From Magnetococcales bacterium (GTDB lineage: Bacteria > Pseudomonadota > Magnetococcia > Magnetococcales > UBA8363), in contig JADGCN010000010.1 of the NCBI GenBank assembly GCA_015228975.1, positions 1 to 55,906 of the forward strand: 55,906 nucleotides of DNA. The letters are read 5' to 3'. Numbering within the stretch: position 1 is the stretch's first letter; each line of letters opens with the position of its first letter. Shown here one piece after another: positions 8,901 through 17,559 of the stretch. A model generated the notes under the pieces. It saw only the letters and a program-made list of their open reading frames with translations. It had not been told where the DNA came from and made no database searches. Position numbers and translations under genes: made by a program.

Positions 8901-9593
8901 ATGCACACGAAAAACACCTTGCAACGCAAAGCCCGCCTCTCCCAACTGATCGCCGAAACCGGCAGTGCTGCGGAAGTGGCACGCCAAGCGGGTACCGGTC
9001 GCAGTTATCTGAGCCAGATCATCGGCTCCAAAGGAAAGCGTAACCTGGGAGACCTGTTGGCGCACCGTTTGGAGGATGCCTTTGGCAAACCCAGGGGGTG
9101 GATGGATCGAGAGGAGGTTCCTGCTGCGGACAGCGGCCCTCTGCTCTCCGACTTCTTGGATGGGGACGATCCAGGGGATTTCGTCAAGATCCCCCGTTTG
9201 GAGGTTGCGGCCAGCCTGGGCACGGGATCGATCACCCCGGAAGAAGACAATATCAAGGGATATTTGGCTTTCAGAAACATATGGTTGCAAAAACGCCGGC
9301 TCAATCCGCGCTTTCTCACCATTATCGACGCCGTTGGCGATTCGATGCACCCCACCATCCACGACGGCGATGTCCTCCTGGTTGACTTGCGACAGAAGGA
9401 ACCCCAGGATAATGGCATTTTCGTGCTGCGTTTGGACAACCAACTCTACGCCAAACGGCTGCACACCCGTCCTGGTCGGGAAGTTGTCGTTCATTCCGAC
9501 AATCCCGCCTCCCCCCCTTTTCCCATTGCACTGGGTCGCACCCAGGGGGTGGACATTATTGGTCGCGTTGTTTGGGCGGGGCGAGATCTGTAA
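8901..9593 (+). CDS. XRE/S24-family LexA-like repressor (phage CI type)
   Basis: An N-terminal helix-turn-helix (about residues 10-60, SAAEVARQAGTGRSYLSQII) is joined to a C-terminal S24 peptidase domain. The catalytic serine is in VGDSMHPTI (about residue 149) and the lysine in YAKRL (about residue 188), the dyad that drives RecA-stimulated self-cleavage in LexA and CI-type repressors. The cleavage-loop region before the serine is diverged. No phage structural, integrase or excision genes surround it, so it is either a relic or a host regulator of a stress regulon. The stop lies 3 bp from the convergent trpC stop. Confidence 0.88.
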   Translation: MHTKNTLQRKARLSQLIAETGSAAEVARQAGTGRSYLSQIIGSKGKRNLGDLLAHRLEDAFGKPRGWMDREEVPAADSGPLLSDFLDGDDPGDFVKIPRLEVAASLGTGSITPEEDNIKGYLAFRNIWLQKRRLNPRFLTIIDAVGDSMHPTIHDGDVLLVDLRQKEPQDNGIFVLRLDNQLYAKRLHTRPGREVVVHSDNPASPPFPIALGRTQGVDIIGRVVWAGRDL

Positions 9594-9596
9594 TAA

Positions 9597-10418
9597 TCAC
9601 GCGGCGCATTCCGCCAACAGGCGACCCAGGGCGGCCCCCGGATCACGATCCGTCATGAGCGCACTGCCGATCAGAAACACCTGGATCCCCCGTGAGGCGA
9701 GCCTTTGCAAATCCTGGCCGGTTTGAATACCACTTTCCGCCACGACGATGCGCCCCGGCTCCACCCTGGCCGCCAACGCCAGGCTGCGTTCCAAGGAAGT
9801 GGTGAACGATTTCAGATTGCGATTGTTGATCCCCAGCAAAGGGGTCTTCAAGTCGTGCGCCACCGCCAGTTCCGCCTCGTCATGCACCTCCACCAGGACG
9901 TCCAAACCCAGTTCCAGGGCGGCGGCTTCCAGTTCCAGGGCTTGAACCGGTGACAAGACCGCCATGATCAGCAAAATGGCATCGGCACCCAAAGCACGGG
10001 ATTGCACCACCTGATAGGGATCATACAAGAAATCCTTGCGCAACACCGGCAACGTCCCCCCACGTCGCAACAGGGGTAAGAATGCATCGGAGCCTTGGAA
10101 ATAATCACGATCCGTCAAGCAGGAGAGACAGGCCGCCCCATGGGAATCATACCCACGGGCAATGGCAAGGGGATCGAACGCCGCGTCATCCCCGGGAAAA
10201 ATACGACCTTTGGAGGGGGAAGCCCGTTTGATTTCGGCGATAACGGCGCGTCCGGTCTGATCTCGTTTTTCTTTAATAGTGTTAATGAACCCGCGTGGTG
10301 CCCCCCATTCGGCACACTGGTCCAACAAATCTGTTTCGCTGAAAGAGCGCCTACTCTGAGCCACTTCCTCGCGTTTGGTTGCCATGATCCGCTCAAGAAT
10401 GGTACCCCGAATGCTCAT
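9597..10418 (-). CDS. trpC: Indole-3-glycerol phosphate synthase
   Basis: TrpC closes the indole ring from carboxyphenylamino-deoxyribulose phosphate, the fourth step of tryptophan synthesis. TIM-barrel signatures are clear: AEIKRASPSKG near the N-terminal catalytic lysine, LRKDFLYDPYQV, GINNRNLKSF and AESGI for phosphate binding. It is a monofunctional TrpC of 273 residues with no fused TrpF. The chosen ATG at 10418 has GGGAG 4 nt upstream, better than the in-frame codon at 10439. It is the last gene of trpEGDC, 22 bp after trpD. Confidence 0.97.
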   Translation of the reverse strand: MSIRGTILERIMATKREEVAQSRRSFSETDLLDQCAEWGAPRGFINTIKEKRDQTGRAVIAEIKRASPSKGRIFPGDDAAFDPLAIARGYDSHGAACLSCLTDRDYFQGSDAFLPLLRRGGTLPVLRKDFLYDPYQVVQSRALGADAILLIMAVLSPVQALELEAAALELGLDVLVEVHDEAELAVAHDLKTPLLGINNRNLKSFTTSLERSLALAARVEPGRIVVAESGIQTGQDLQRLASRGIQVFLIGSALMTDRDPGAALGRLLAECAA

Positions 10419-10440
10419 TGTCTCCCTGAACCCTCGCAAA

Positions 10441-11463
10441 TCAAGACGAAGCGTTACTCACTTGAACCAACCTGTCTAATTTTTCCCTGGCCGCACCGCT
10501 ATCAATAGCCTCAGCAGCCCGGGCGATCCCCGTCGCAATATCGGAAACAACACCCGCGACATACAATGCCGCCCCAGCATTGACCAGGACAATATCCCGT
10601 TTTGGCCCGACCTGACCCTCCAGGATGGAACGGGTAATGGCCGCATTGACCGCCACATCGCCACCATGAAGATCTTCCATGGTTGACCGGCGAATACCCC
10701 ACTCTTCCGGCACAACCTCCCGAGTGGTCACCAAACCATCCGCTTTCAGTTCCGAGATACGGGTCGGACCCGTGATCGAGATTTCGTCCAAACCATCAAG
10801 ACCGTGGACCACCAAGGCGCGGCGCGAACCCAAGCGCCCCAAAACCTGGGCCATGGGTTCGGTCCAACACCCGGCGAAAACCCCCAGCAGTTGACACGAT
10901 GCCTGAGCCGGATTGGTCAGGGGACCCAACAGGTTGAACAGGGTCCGCACTGCCAAATCCCGACGGGGTTCCGCCGCATGTTTCATGGCGCCATGATGGC
11001 TGGGGGCGAACAAGAACCCCATCCCCACCTCGTGCAGGCACCGCTGCAAAACCGCTTCCGTCACCTCGATCCGCACGCCCAAAGCTTTCAGGAGATCAGC
11101 GGATCCACATTGCGAAGAGACTGCCCGATTGCCATGTTTGGCCACAGTCACCCCGCAAGCGGCCACGACAAAAGCCACCGTTGTGGAAATATTGAACGTT
11201 CCCCGTCCATCCCCCCCGGTACCACAGGTATCGATCAGCGGTTCTATCGGGGCATGAATTTTCAATGCTTTGTCCCGCATAGCCTCTGCCGAACCGGTCA
11301 ATTCGGCAACCGTCTCCCCCTTCATTCGCAAAGCGATGACATAACCGGCAATCTGTGCCGGAGTGGCCGCGCCCGACATGATTTGGTCCATCACCTGACG
11401 AGCTTCCCCCTGGGTCAGGTCCTGCCGTTCCAAAAGGCGGGCGATAGCGAAGCGTATCTCCAT
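10441..11463 (-). CDS. trpD: Anthranilate phosphoribosyltransferase
   Basis: TrpD couples anthranilate to PRPP. The PRPP-binding loop GTGGDGRGTFNIST is intact, followed by AKHGNRAVSSQCGSADLL and the anthranilate-channel arginine region near PRRDLAVRTLFNLLGPLTNP. At 340 residues it is the normal length and is not fused to TrpG. The start at 11463 has GGGAG six nt upstream; an ATG five codons earlier overlaps the trpG stop. It follows trpG by 11 bp. Confidence 0.97.
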   Translation of the reverse strand: MEIRFAIARLLERQDLTQGEARQVMDQIMSGAATPAQIAGYVIALRMKGETVAELTGSAEAMRDKALKIHAPIEPLIDTCGTGGDGRGTFNISTTVAFVVAACGVTVAKHGNRAVSSQCGSADLLKALGVRIEVTEAVLQRCLHEVGMGFLFAPSHHGAMKHAAEPRRDLAVRTLFNLLGPLTNPAQASCQLLGVFAGCWTEPMAQVLGRLGSRRALVVHGLDGLDEISITGPTRISELKADGLVTTREVVPEEWGIRRSTMEDLHGGDVAVNAAITRSILEGQVGPKRDIVLVNAGAALYVAGVVSDIATGIARAAEAIDSGAAREKLDRLVQVSNASS

Positions 11464-11474
11464 GGATTCTCCCA

Positions 11475-12056
11475 TCACAGGGTATGCTGCACAGGGGCAT
11501 TCAGAAAATTTTTGAGCAGATCATGCCCCCATTCCGTCAAGATGGATTCCGGGTGGAATTGCACGCCATGCACCGCCAACGTTTTATGCCTGAGCCCCAT
11601 GATCAGCCCATCCTCGGTCCAAGCAGTCATTTCCAGACAATCGGGGAAACCCAACTTATCGACGATCAGGGAATGATACCGGGTGGCGGTAAAGGGGGAT
11701 GGCAGATTAAAAAACAATCCGGCCCCATAATGATGAATCAGGGACGTTTTACCATGCATGAGTGCGGGGGCGCGAACCACCTGCCCGCCAAAGGCCTGAC
11801 CCATGGCTTGGTGTCCGAGACAGACACCCAAAATGGGTATGATCCCCGACAGACGCCGAATCACCTCCAGGGTGATACCGGCTTGATCCGGTGTACCGGG
11901 ACCGGGGGAGATGACGATGTGGGAGGGGGCCAGCGTGACGATATCATCGATACCCAAAGCATCGTTGCGTTTGACCACAACCTCCGCCCCGAGTTCACCG
12001 AAGTATTGCACCAGATTGTAGGTAAAGGAATCGTAGTTATCGATCATCAATAACAT
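11475..12056 (-). CDS. trpG: Anthranilate synthase component II (glutamine amidotransferase)
   Basis: Class I glutamine amidotransferase that feeds ammonia to TrpE. The catalytic cysteine is in [15 protein letters not shown], and the His-Glu pair is in HPESILT near residue 172. The N-terminal [11 protein letters not shown] and SPGPGTP are typical. Like other enzymes of this kind it may also serve folate synthesis (PabA role); no pabB is in view. The ATG at 12056 is preferred because GGAG lies 8 nt upstream, inside the end of trpE; a GTG three codons earlier overlaps the trpE stop. Confidence 0.96.
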   Translation of the reverse strand: MLLMIDNYDSFTYNLVQYFGELGAEVVVKRNDALGIDDIVTLAPSHIVISPGPGTPDQAGITLEVIRRLSGIIPILGVCLGHQAMGQAFGGQVVRAPALMHGKTSLIHHYGAGLFFNLPSPFTATRYHSLIVDKLGFPDCLEMTAWTEDGLIMGLRHKTLAVHGVQFHPESILTEWGHDLLKNFLNAPVQHTL

Positions 12057-12061
12057 GGCAG

Positions 12062-13552
12062 TCACTCCAACCCCTGTTGCGCCATGTCCACGGCACGAAA
12101 AATCGCCCTGGCTTTTTCCCGGGTCTCCTCGTATTCCCGTTCCGGCTTGGAATCGGCGACGATACCGGCCCCCGCCTGGACATGGAGCATGCCATCCTTG
12201 ATGACGGCGGTACGGATGGTGATCGCCAGATCCATGTTGCCGGAAAAAGAGACGTAGCCGACAGTCCCGGCATAGGGGCCACGTCGGGACACTTCGAGTT
12301 CGTCAATGATCTCCATGGCACGAATTTTCGGGGCACCACTGACGGTCCCTGCCGGAAAGGTGGCGGCCACCACGTCGAAAGGACTCAATCCCGGCTTCAG
12401 TTTGGCCTCGACGTTGGAGACGATGTGCATGACGTGGGAATAGCGTTCGATCACCAGACGCTCGGTCACGCGCACCGAACCGCTGACCGCGACCCGTCCC
12501 AAATCGTTACGCCCCAAATCCACCAGCATGATATGTTCGGCCAACTCCTTGGGATCCGCCAACAACTCTTTTTCCAGTTCCAAATCCTGCTCCGGGGTAT
12601 CACCACGCCGCCTGGTGCCGGCGATGGGACGGACGGTCACCACATCCCCTTCCTGACGCACCAGGATTTCGGGGCTGGAACCCACCAGGGAAAAATCGCC
12701 CAGGTTGAGCAGGAACATATAGGGGGACGGGTTGGTGGCCCGCAAGGCCCGGTAGAGTGACAACGGGGAATGGGCGAAGGGAATGGAAAGCCGTTGTGAC
12801 AGCACCACTTGAAAGATATCCCCGGCACGTATGTATTCTTTGGCCTTGTCCACTGCTTTTTCGTAGGCTTCCCGGGGCATTTCATGACGAAACTGATTTT
12901 CGTTGATTCGGGATCCCCGGGTTGAAAATTTGGGGCGCGACGGGGCATTGCGCAGACTGGAAACCACGTGATTGATGCGTGCCACGGCATCGGCGTACAG
13001 GGTCACCACATCGCTGTTGGCGTCGATGATCAGGTTGACCACCACCTTGAGGCGTCCGGATAAATTATCAAACAGGATCACCAGGTCCGACAGCATGAAA
13101 ATGGCATCGGGTGTTCCCAGGGTATCGGGGTTGGTATCGGGGATCCGTTCAAAGGAGCGCACCACATCGTAGCCGAAGTAGCCGACCGCGCCACCGTGAA
13201 AGCGTGGCAGACCGGCCACCTCCACGGGTTTGAAGCGCCGCATCACCGATTCCAGCACCTTCAATGGTTGCGATGCGGGAAAGACTTCTTTGGGTCGATC
13301 ACGCCAACGCATTTCCACCCGATTGGGGAAAGCCAGAAAGATGGCTGCCGGATCCAGACCCAAAAAGCTGTAGCGTCCCCATTTCTCCCCACCCTGCACC
13401 GATTCAAACAGGTAGGAGTAGGTTGCATCCGCGGCAACTTTGATATAGGCCGACACCGGCGTGTCGAGATCGGCGAGGATTTCCCGATAGATGGGAACCA
13501 CGTTACCCCGGGTGGTCAGTTGCAGGAAAGTATCAAAGGATGGTTCGATCAT
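12062..13552 (-). CDS. trpE: Anthranilate synthase component I
   Basis: TrpE converts chorismate to anthranilate using ammonia from TrpG. The chorismate-binding domain has [35 protein letters not shown] and a GAGIV-type segment close to the C-terminus. The N-terminal tryptophan feedback site is probably functional: YLFESV aligns with the LLES element and keeps its serine. The start at 13552 places MIEPSFDTF at the N-terminus as in homologues; the reading frame is open for 29 codons further but that stretch does not look like TrpE. It is the first gene of trpEGDC. I saw no Trp-rich leader peptide or attenuator upstream. Confidence 0.97.
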   Translation of the reverse strand: MIEPSFDTFLQLTTRGNVVPIYREILADLDTPVSAYIKVAADATYSYLFESVQGGEKWGRYSFLGLDPAAIFLAFPNRVEMRWRDRPKEVFPASQPLKVLESVMRRFKPVEVAGLPRFHGGAVGYFGYDVVRSFERIPDTNPDTLGTPDAIFMLSDLVILFDNLSGRLKVVVNLIIDANSDVVTLYADAVARINHVVSSLRNAPSRPKFSTRGSRINENQFRHEMPREAYEKAVDKAKEYIRAGDIFQVVLSQRLSIPFAHSPLSLYRALRATNPSPYMFLLNLGDFSLVGSSPEILVRQEGDVVTVRPIAGTRRRGDTPEQDLELEKELLADPKELAEHIMLVDLGRNDLGRVAVSGSVRVTERLVIERYSHVMHIVSNVEAKLKPGLSPFDVVAATFPAGTVSGAPKIRAMEIIDELEVSRRGPYAGTVGYVSFSGNMDLAITIRTAVIKDGMLHVQAGAGIVADSKPEREYEETREKARAIFRAVDMAQQGLE

Positions 13553-13783
13553 GGCACCCAAGGTAACACATTTTTCCTCATTCTGGCATCCCTCACGATA
13601 CAAGGATGCGGGACATTCACCAACGGATGCCCGGGGCAACCGAGAAACAGTTTTACTTCGCGAGCAGAGCGTTTATGATGGCGGGGCTTACAACCGTAGC
13701 GCCCTTGAAGCCGGATTCTACACCCAATTGCAAGCCTTTGGAAAAGGTTTGCATGGTTAAAGACCACGCAGGAAAACGCGACC

Positions 13784-14572
13784 ATGAACTATCAGGACAT
13801 TCTTTACCGGGAAGAGGCAGGCGTTGCCACGATCTGCATCAACCGGCCGGAGAGTTACAACGCCTTCCGCGCCCAAACGTGTGATGAATTGATTCACGCC
13901 TTTGATCGCGCCGGCTGGAACCGTTCCATTGGCGTGGTCGTCCTGACCGGTACGGGGGAGAAAGCCTTTTGTACGGGAGGCGACCAATCGGCCCACGAAG
14001 GTTCTTACGATGGCCGGGGCAGTATTGGCCTGCCCCTGGAGGCGCTCCAGGGGATCATCCGCAGCATTCCCAAACCTGTCATTGCCAAGGTGCGGGGATA
14101 TGCCATTGGTGGTGGCAATGTTTTGGCCCTGTTGTGCGACCTGACCATTGCTGCGGACAACGCTATTTTCGGCCAGGTCGGCCCCAAGGTTGGATCGGTG
14201 GATCCCGGCTTTGGCACCGCTTTTCTGGCGCGGGTGGTGGGAGAAAAGAAGGCCCGGGAAATCTGGTACCTGTGCCGGCGCTACACCGCCGCCCAGGCTT
14301 TGGAGATGGGGATGATCAATGCCGTGGTACCCGCTCTGCAACTTGATGCGGAAGTCAACCGCTGGTGCGATGAAATCCTCGCCCTGTCACCCACCGCACT
14401 CGCCATTGCCAAAAGTTCTTTTAACGCCGATACGCAACACATCGCGGGCTTTTCCAATCTTGGCCTGCACGCCGTCTCCCTGTTCTATGGAACCGATGAA
14501 TCCAAGGAGGGCGTTGCCGCCTTCAAGGAGAAACGCAAGCCCCGTTTCAGAACGAAACCGCAGGGGGAATGA
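13784..14572 (+). CDS. badI: BadI-like 2-ketocyclohexanecarboxyl-CoA hydrolase (crotonase superfamily)
   Basis: A 262-residue crotonase-fold protein. The match is to the MenB/BadI branch: CTGGDQSAHEGSYDGRG, IGGGNVLALLCDLTIA (oxyanion hole), GPKVGSVDPGFGTAFLARVV, KKAREIWYLCRRY and the terminal ESKEGVAAFKEKRKP. The Gly-Asp-Gln-Ser stretch and the DESKEGV terminus resemble Rhodopseudomonas BadI more than MenB. BadI hydrolytically opens the alicyclic ring to pimelyl-CoA in anaerobic benzoate and cyclohexanecarboxylate breakdown. No badH, aliA/B or men gene is nearby, so the actual substrate is uncertain; naphthoate synthase remains an alternative. AGGAAA precedes the ATG by 9 nt. It is divergent from trpE. 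Confidence 0.75.
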   Translation: MNYQDILYREEAGVATICINRPESYNAFRAQTCDELIHAFDRAGWNRSIGVVVLTGTGEKAFCTGGDQSAHEGSYDGRGSIGLPLEALQGIIRSIPKPVIAKVRGYAIGGGNVLALLCDLTIAADNAIFGQVGPKVGSVDPGFGTAFLARVVGEKKAREIWYLCRRYTAAQALEMGMINAVVPALQLDAEVNRWCDEILALSPTALAIAKSSFNADTQHIAGFSNLGLHAVSLFYGTDESKEGVAAFKEKRKPRFRTKPQGE

Positions 14573-14586
14573 ACCGTGGAGACTTG

Positions 14587-15084
14587 TCACGCATCGGGTG
14601 GGAGGAAAAAACATTCGGCGAACATCAACCCGCCAGCGAATTTAAAATATTGCTGAACGCTCTCCAGGTCAGCGCGATAATTCAGCTCCGGTTCGCCATT
14701 GATGGCGACCGTCGGTGGCGTCAGCGTGATTTCGCCAAAACCGTGGCTCTCCATCAGCCGGGTTTGCACCCCGCCCGCCACCAGGTTGGCCAACTCCCCG
14801 AAGGCATCACGCGCATCATTATCCAACGTTTCCATCTCCATGCCCGCAAAGGCGCCAGACAATTTGCAGGCAACGTACTCGGGTGCCGCCAGGTGCATTC
14901 CCCCCTGCAAAGCACCGCTATACCCCACCATGGCCAGAACTTCAGTTTTCGGCGCACCATACGTATCGCCACTCTGACCCACCTTCACGGGGCCTGGCTG
15001 GGCCTCCATAAACAAGTAGGCGGAAAAAATCTCCTGAACCGCCTCGACAATCAGGCCAGCCAGCTTCATCTTAAGCTCGTGCAT
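14587..15084 (-). CDS. CheX-type chemotaxis phosphatase domain protein
   Basis: A 165-residue protein with the CheC/CheX/FliY phosphatase fold. The helix DAFGELANLVAGGVQ (about residues 91-105) carries the E-x-x-N pair that CheX uses to dephosphorylate CheY-P. Only one such motif is present, as in CheX. It would terminate a response-regulator signal, either chemotactic or of another phosphorelay. No che operon is in the window. It is divergent from the MBL-GGDEF gene and shares with it a 100-bp region containing an inverted repeat. The start has GAGGG 7 nt upstream. Confidence 0.75.
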   Translation of the reverse strand: MHELKMKLAGLIVEAVQEIFSAYLFMEAQPGPVKVGQSGDTYGAPKTEVLAMVGYSGALQGGMHLAAPEYVACKLSGAFAGMEMETLDNDARDAFGELANLVAGGVQTRLMESHGFGEITLTPPTVAINGEPELNYRADLESVQQYFKFAGGLMFAECFFLPPDA

Positions 15085-15120
15085 GGGATAACCCTCAACC
15101 CACTGGACAGTGAACGACTC

Positions 15121-15154
15121 TTAACGAACACATACTCATACCCCCTTTCGTTAA
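15121..15154. promoter_or_regulatory. Inverted repeat in the divergent cheX-like / diguanylate cyclase promoter region
   Basis: TTAACGAA (15121-15128) and TTCGTTAA (15147-15154) form a perfect 8-bp dyad with an 18-bp spacer. The location between two divergent starts, and a spacing close to two helical turns, would suit a dimeric regulator. No regulator gene adjoins it. Confidence 0.4.
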
Positions 15155-15187
15155 CTTCTGGCAAGCATTTTCTGGATAGGATGTTCC

Positions 15188-16987
15188 ATGGACACAACCT
15201 GGATCCAACACCTGAACAGCGCTGATATCAACGAGCCGATTCTCATCGCGCCACAAACCTGGTGGGTCGGATCAAATTTGCCCAATGACCCTTTTCAATG
15301 CCATTCCTATCTCATTGAACACGGAGAAGATTCCATTCTTTTGGACCCCGGTGGCCAGCTCACCTGGGAGGCCACTCTGAAAAAAATTGAAAAGATCATA
15401 CCCTTTTCCAAGATACGCTATTTCGTCTGCCATCATCAGGACCCCGACATCACCAGTTCCCTCCCCAGTATTGATCGCCTGGTCAGCCGCTCCGATGCCG
15501 TTGTACTCAGTCATTGGCGTGCCAATGCCCTGCTCAAACATTATGCCATCCGCATCCCCCTCGAATGTGTCGAAAAGAATGCCTGGCAGCTCAACCTTGG
15601 GCAAAGGGTATTACAATTCATTTTCACCCCCTATCTCCATTTTCCCGGGGCCTTCTGCACCTTTGACACCCGGTCGGGCATCCTGTTCTCCAGCGATCTG
15701 TTCGGTGGTTTCACCGAGAACTGGCAGCTCGTTGCCCGGGACGAAAGCCATTTTGAAAACATACGCCCTTTTCACGAACACTACATGCCGCACAAGGATG
15801 TCCTGATGCATGGGTTGTCCAAACTGGAGCCCCTCCCAATCACACTGATCGCGCCCCAGCATGGCTCCCTCATTCCCCACCATCTCATCACCTTCATGTT
15901 CACGCAACTCAAAGCCATGGACTGCGGTCTGTTTCTCATGACGCGGTCCAATTCCGACTTCAGACGCCTGTCACGGTTGAACCGCATGCTCAAGGATGTC
16001 ATCCAAAGCATGGTATTGCACCGTGACTTCAAAGAGGTTGCCAGATCCATCCTTGCGGCGACGGAACCGTTGATTCCATCGACTCACATTGAATTTTACG
16101 CACAAATAGACGAAGAACTGATCGTGCATCTGGCCCCCGAGACGGGATTCCGAGGCACGACGGCCCACTTGTCGTCCGAGTATCGCGCCTTCATGGGGCT
16201 GCCTCGCGAACATTGGCATGGTAACAAAATCGGTCCCTACATGGTGGTTGACCTCCCCGAGGTGCAACCAATAGGTGATCCCGTCCGGGGATTGTTGCTG
16301 CCTTTGTTCTCCCACCAAACCAATCTGGTGAATGCCCTGGTCCTATTTCGCCTCAATCAGGAGATCGAAATCGATGACGAATTGGCCATGATCCTGAACC
16401 GCATCTCCGAACCATTGGGAGTCGCCATCGAGAGGGAGATGATCTACCAGAATATGGAAAAGGAGCGCGACAGCATCTACCAACGCTCCATCCGGGATCC
16501 TCTGACAAACCTGTACACCCGGGTTTACATGCGCGACACCGCCGACCGCTTGTGCCGGGTTCATGACCGCGACGTCAGGGCCAATCTGGTCGTAGCCATG
16601 ATGGATATCGACCATTTCAAATCGGTCAACGACACCTATGGCCACAATTGCGGCGATCACGTCTTGCAGCAGGTCTCCAAGGTGCTGTTGGAGGGCATAC
16701 GCAGTGCTGACATTCCGGTTCGCATGGGTGGCGAGGAATTCATCACGTTTCTGATAGGGGTCAACAATGAAACGGCAAAGGAAATCATGGAGCGGATACG
16801 AACGCGAATCTCACAACTGAGATTCGCGGATCCCATGGCGGATCGGACCATCACCATCAGCATCGGGCTGGCCAGCCGGCGGATCGGCGAATCCTTGGAA
16901 GAGGCCATCAAGCGCGCCGATATCGCCCTTTATCGAGCCAAAAACACGGGTCGCAATCAGGTTGTGCAGGCGGATGACAATCCGTGA
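15188..16987 (+). CDS. ODP/MBL-fold oxygen-sensor-like domain fused to a diguanylate cyclase
   Basis: A 599-residue soluble protein. Residues about 15-245 form a metallo-beta-lactamase fold like flavodiiron proteins and the ODP oxygen-sensing domain: HHQDPD (residues about 81-86), a downstream YLHFPG, SSDLFGG and APQHGS are the expected di-iron ligand regions. A GAF-like linker follows. A GGDEF domain (about 430-595) has the active site MGGEEF near residue 515 and the product-inhibition I-site R-S-A-D five residues before it. It should make c-di-GMP in response to oxygen or redox state; the sensing part is inferred from the fold. ATG follows TAGGATGTTCC. There is no transmembrane segment. Confidence 0.85.
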   Translation: MDTTWIQHLNSADINEPILIAPQTWWVGSNLPNDPFQCHSYLIEHGEDSILLDPGGQLTWEATLKKIEKIIPFSKIRYFVCHHQDPDITSSLPSIDRLVSRSDAVVLSHWRANALLKHYAIRIPLECVEKNAWQLNLGQRVLQFIFTPYLHFPGAFCTFDTRSGILFSSDLFGGFTENWQLVARDESHFENIRPFHEHYMPHKDVLMHGLSKLEPLPITLIAPQHGSLIPHHLITFMFTQLKAMDCGLFLMTRSNSDFRRLSRLNRMLKDVIQSMVLHRDFKEVARSILAATEPLIPSTHIEFYAQIDEELIVHLAPETGFRGTTAHLSSEYRAFMGLPREHWHGNKIGPYMVVDLPEVQPIGDPVRGLLLPLFSHQTNLVNALVLFRLNQEIEIDDELAMILNRISEPLGVAIEREMIYQNMEKERDSIYQRSIRDPLTNLYTRVYMRDTADRLCRVHDRDVRANLVVAMMDIDHFKSVNDTYGHNCGDHVLQQVSKVLLEGIRSADIPVRMGGEEFITFLIGVNNETAKEIMERIRTRISQLRFADPMADRTITISIGLASRRIGESLEEAIKRADIALYRAKNTGRNQVVQADDNP

Positions 16988-17027
16988 AGCCTCGCGATTG
17001 GCTCCGCCCCCGGGGCTTCAACCCATC

Positions 17028-17402
17028 TCAGTGCAGGCGCGGCAATGCAACCGGCGTTTCTCCACCGCCACGCAGACAATCCGCCAAATGTTGCAGCCAC
17101 AACTCTGCTGTTTGCCGTTCCGCCGCACGGGTGATCATTGTGGTCGCCGCGGCATGTCCCAGGATGGCCTTGCCAACGGAAACAGTACCCAAGCCAACGG
17201 CCGCAACGGTTTTAGGCGCGGTTTTGGCCTCAAATACCTGCCCCAGATGGTGGCGGGTCAAGTGCATCAGGGTTTCGGAAGTTTCCAATTGCTGCGAGAG
17301 ATAATCCCAGCAGGTTTCCTTGCCGATCTCCTGAAAGGCCAGCAACATGCTCATCCTGTTGCTGAAACTTTTTTCAACACGTTCCGAAATCAATGCACTC
17401 AT
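17028..17402 (-). CDS. Small helical protein of unknown function
   Basis: A 124-residue protein, largely alpha-helical, with no recognised domain. It has a charged N-terminal half (about residues 1-45), a glycine/alanine-rich stretch VAAVGLGTVSVGKAILGHAAATT near the middle that is too polar to be a confident membrane segment, and a C-terminal helix. The ATG at 17402 has GAGG 8 nt upstream; the frame is open 17 codons further. It lies 157 bp downstream of the cytochrome pair on the same strand and could be co-transcribed with it, but nothing links the functions. Its stop is 40 bp from the convergent diguanylate cyclase stop. Confidence 0.55.
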   Translation of the reverse strand: MSALISERVEKSFSNRMSMLLAFQEIGKETCWDYLSQQLETSETLMHLTRHHLGQVFEAKTAPKTVAAVGLGTVSVGKAILGHAAATTMITRAAERQTAELWLQHLADCLRGGGETPVALPRLH

Positions 17403-17559
17403 GGCAGTCGCCTCACGTCTCCAAAAGAATTGAACCATGTTGCATCGCAGCATAGCCCACTCGGACGCATCCCGTCAAGAACATTTGCATGCCCCATTTA
17501 CGAATTGGATCCACCCCCGTGACGGATCACCCCTCCGGGTCAGCAACCAACGTTCCTCC

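Noticed and set aside
13553-13783. Possible trp leader peptide or attenuator upstream of trpE
   Set aside because: No short frame with tandem Trp codons and no terminator/antiterminator pair could be found.
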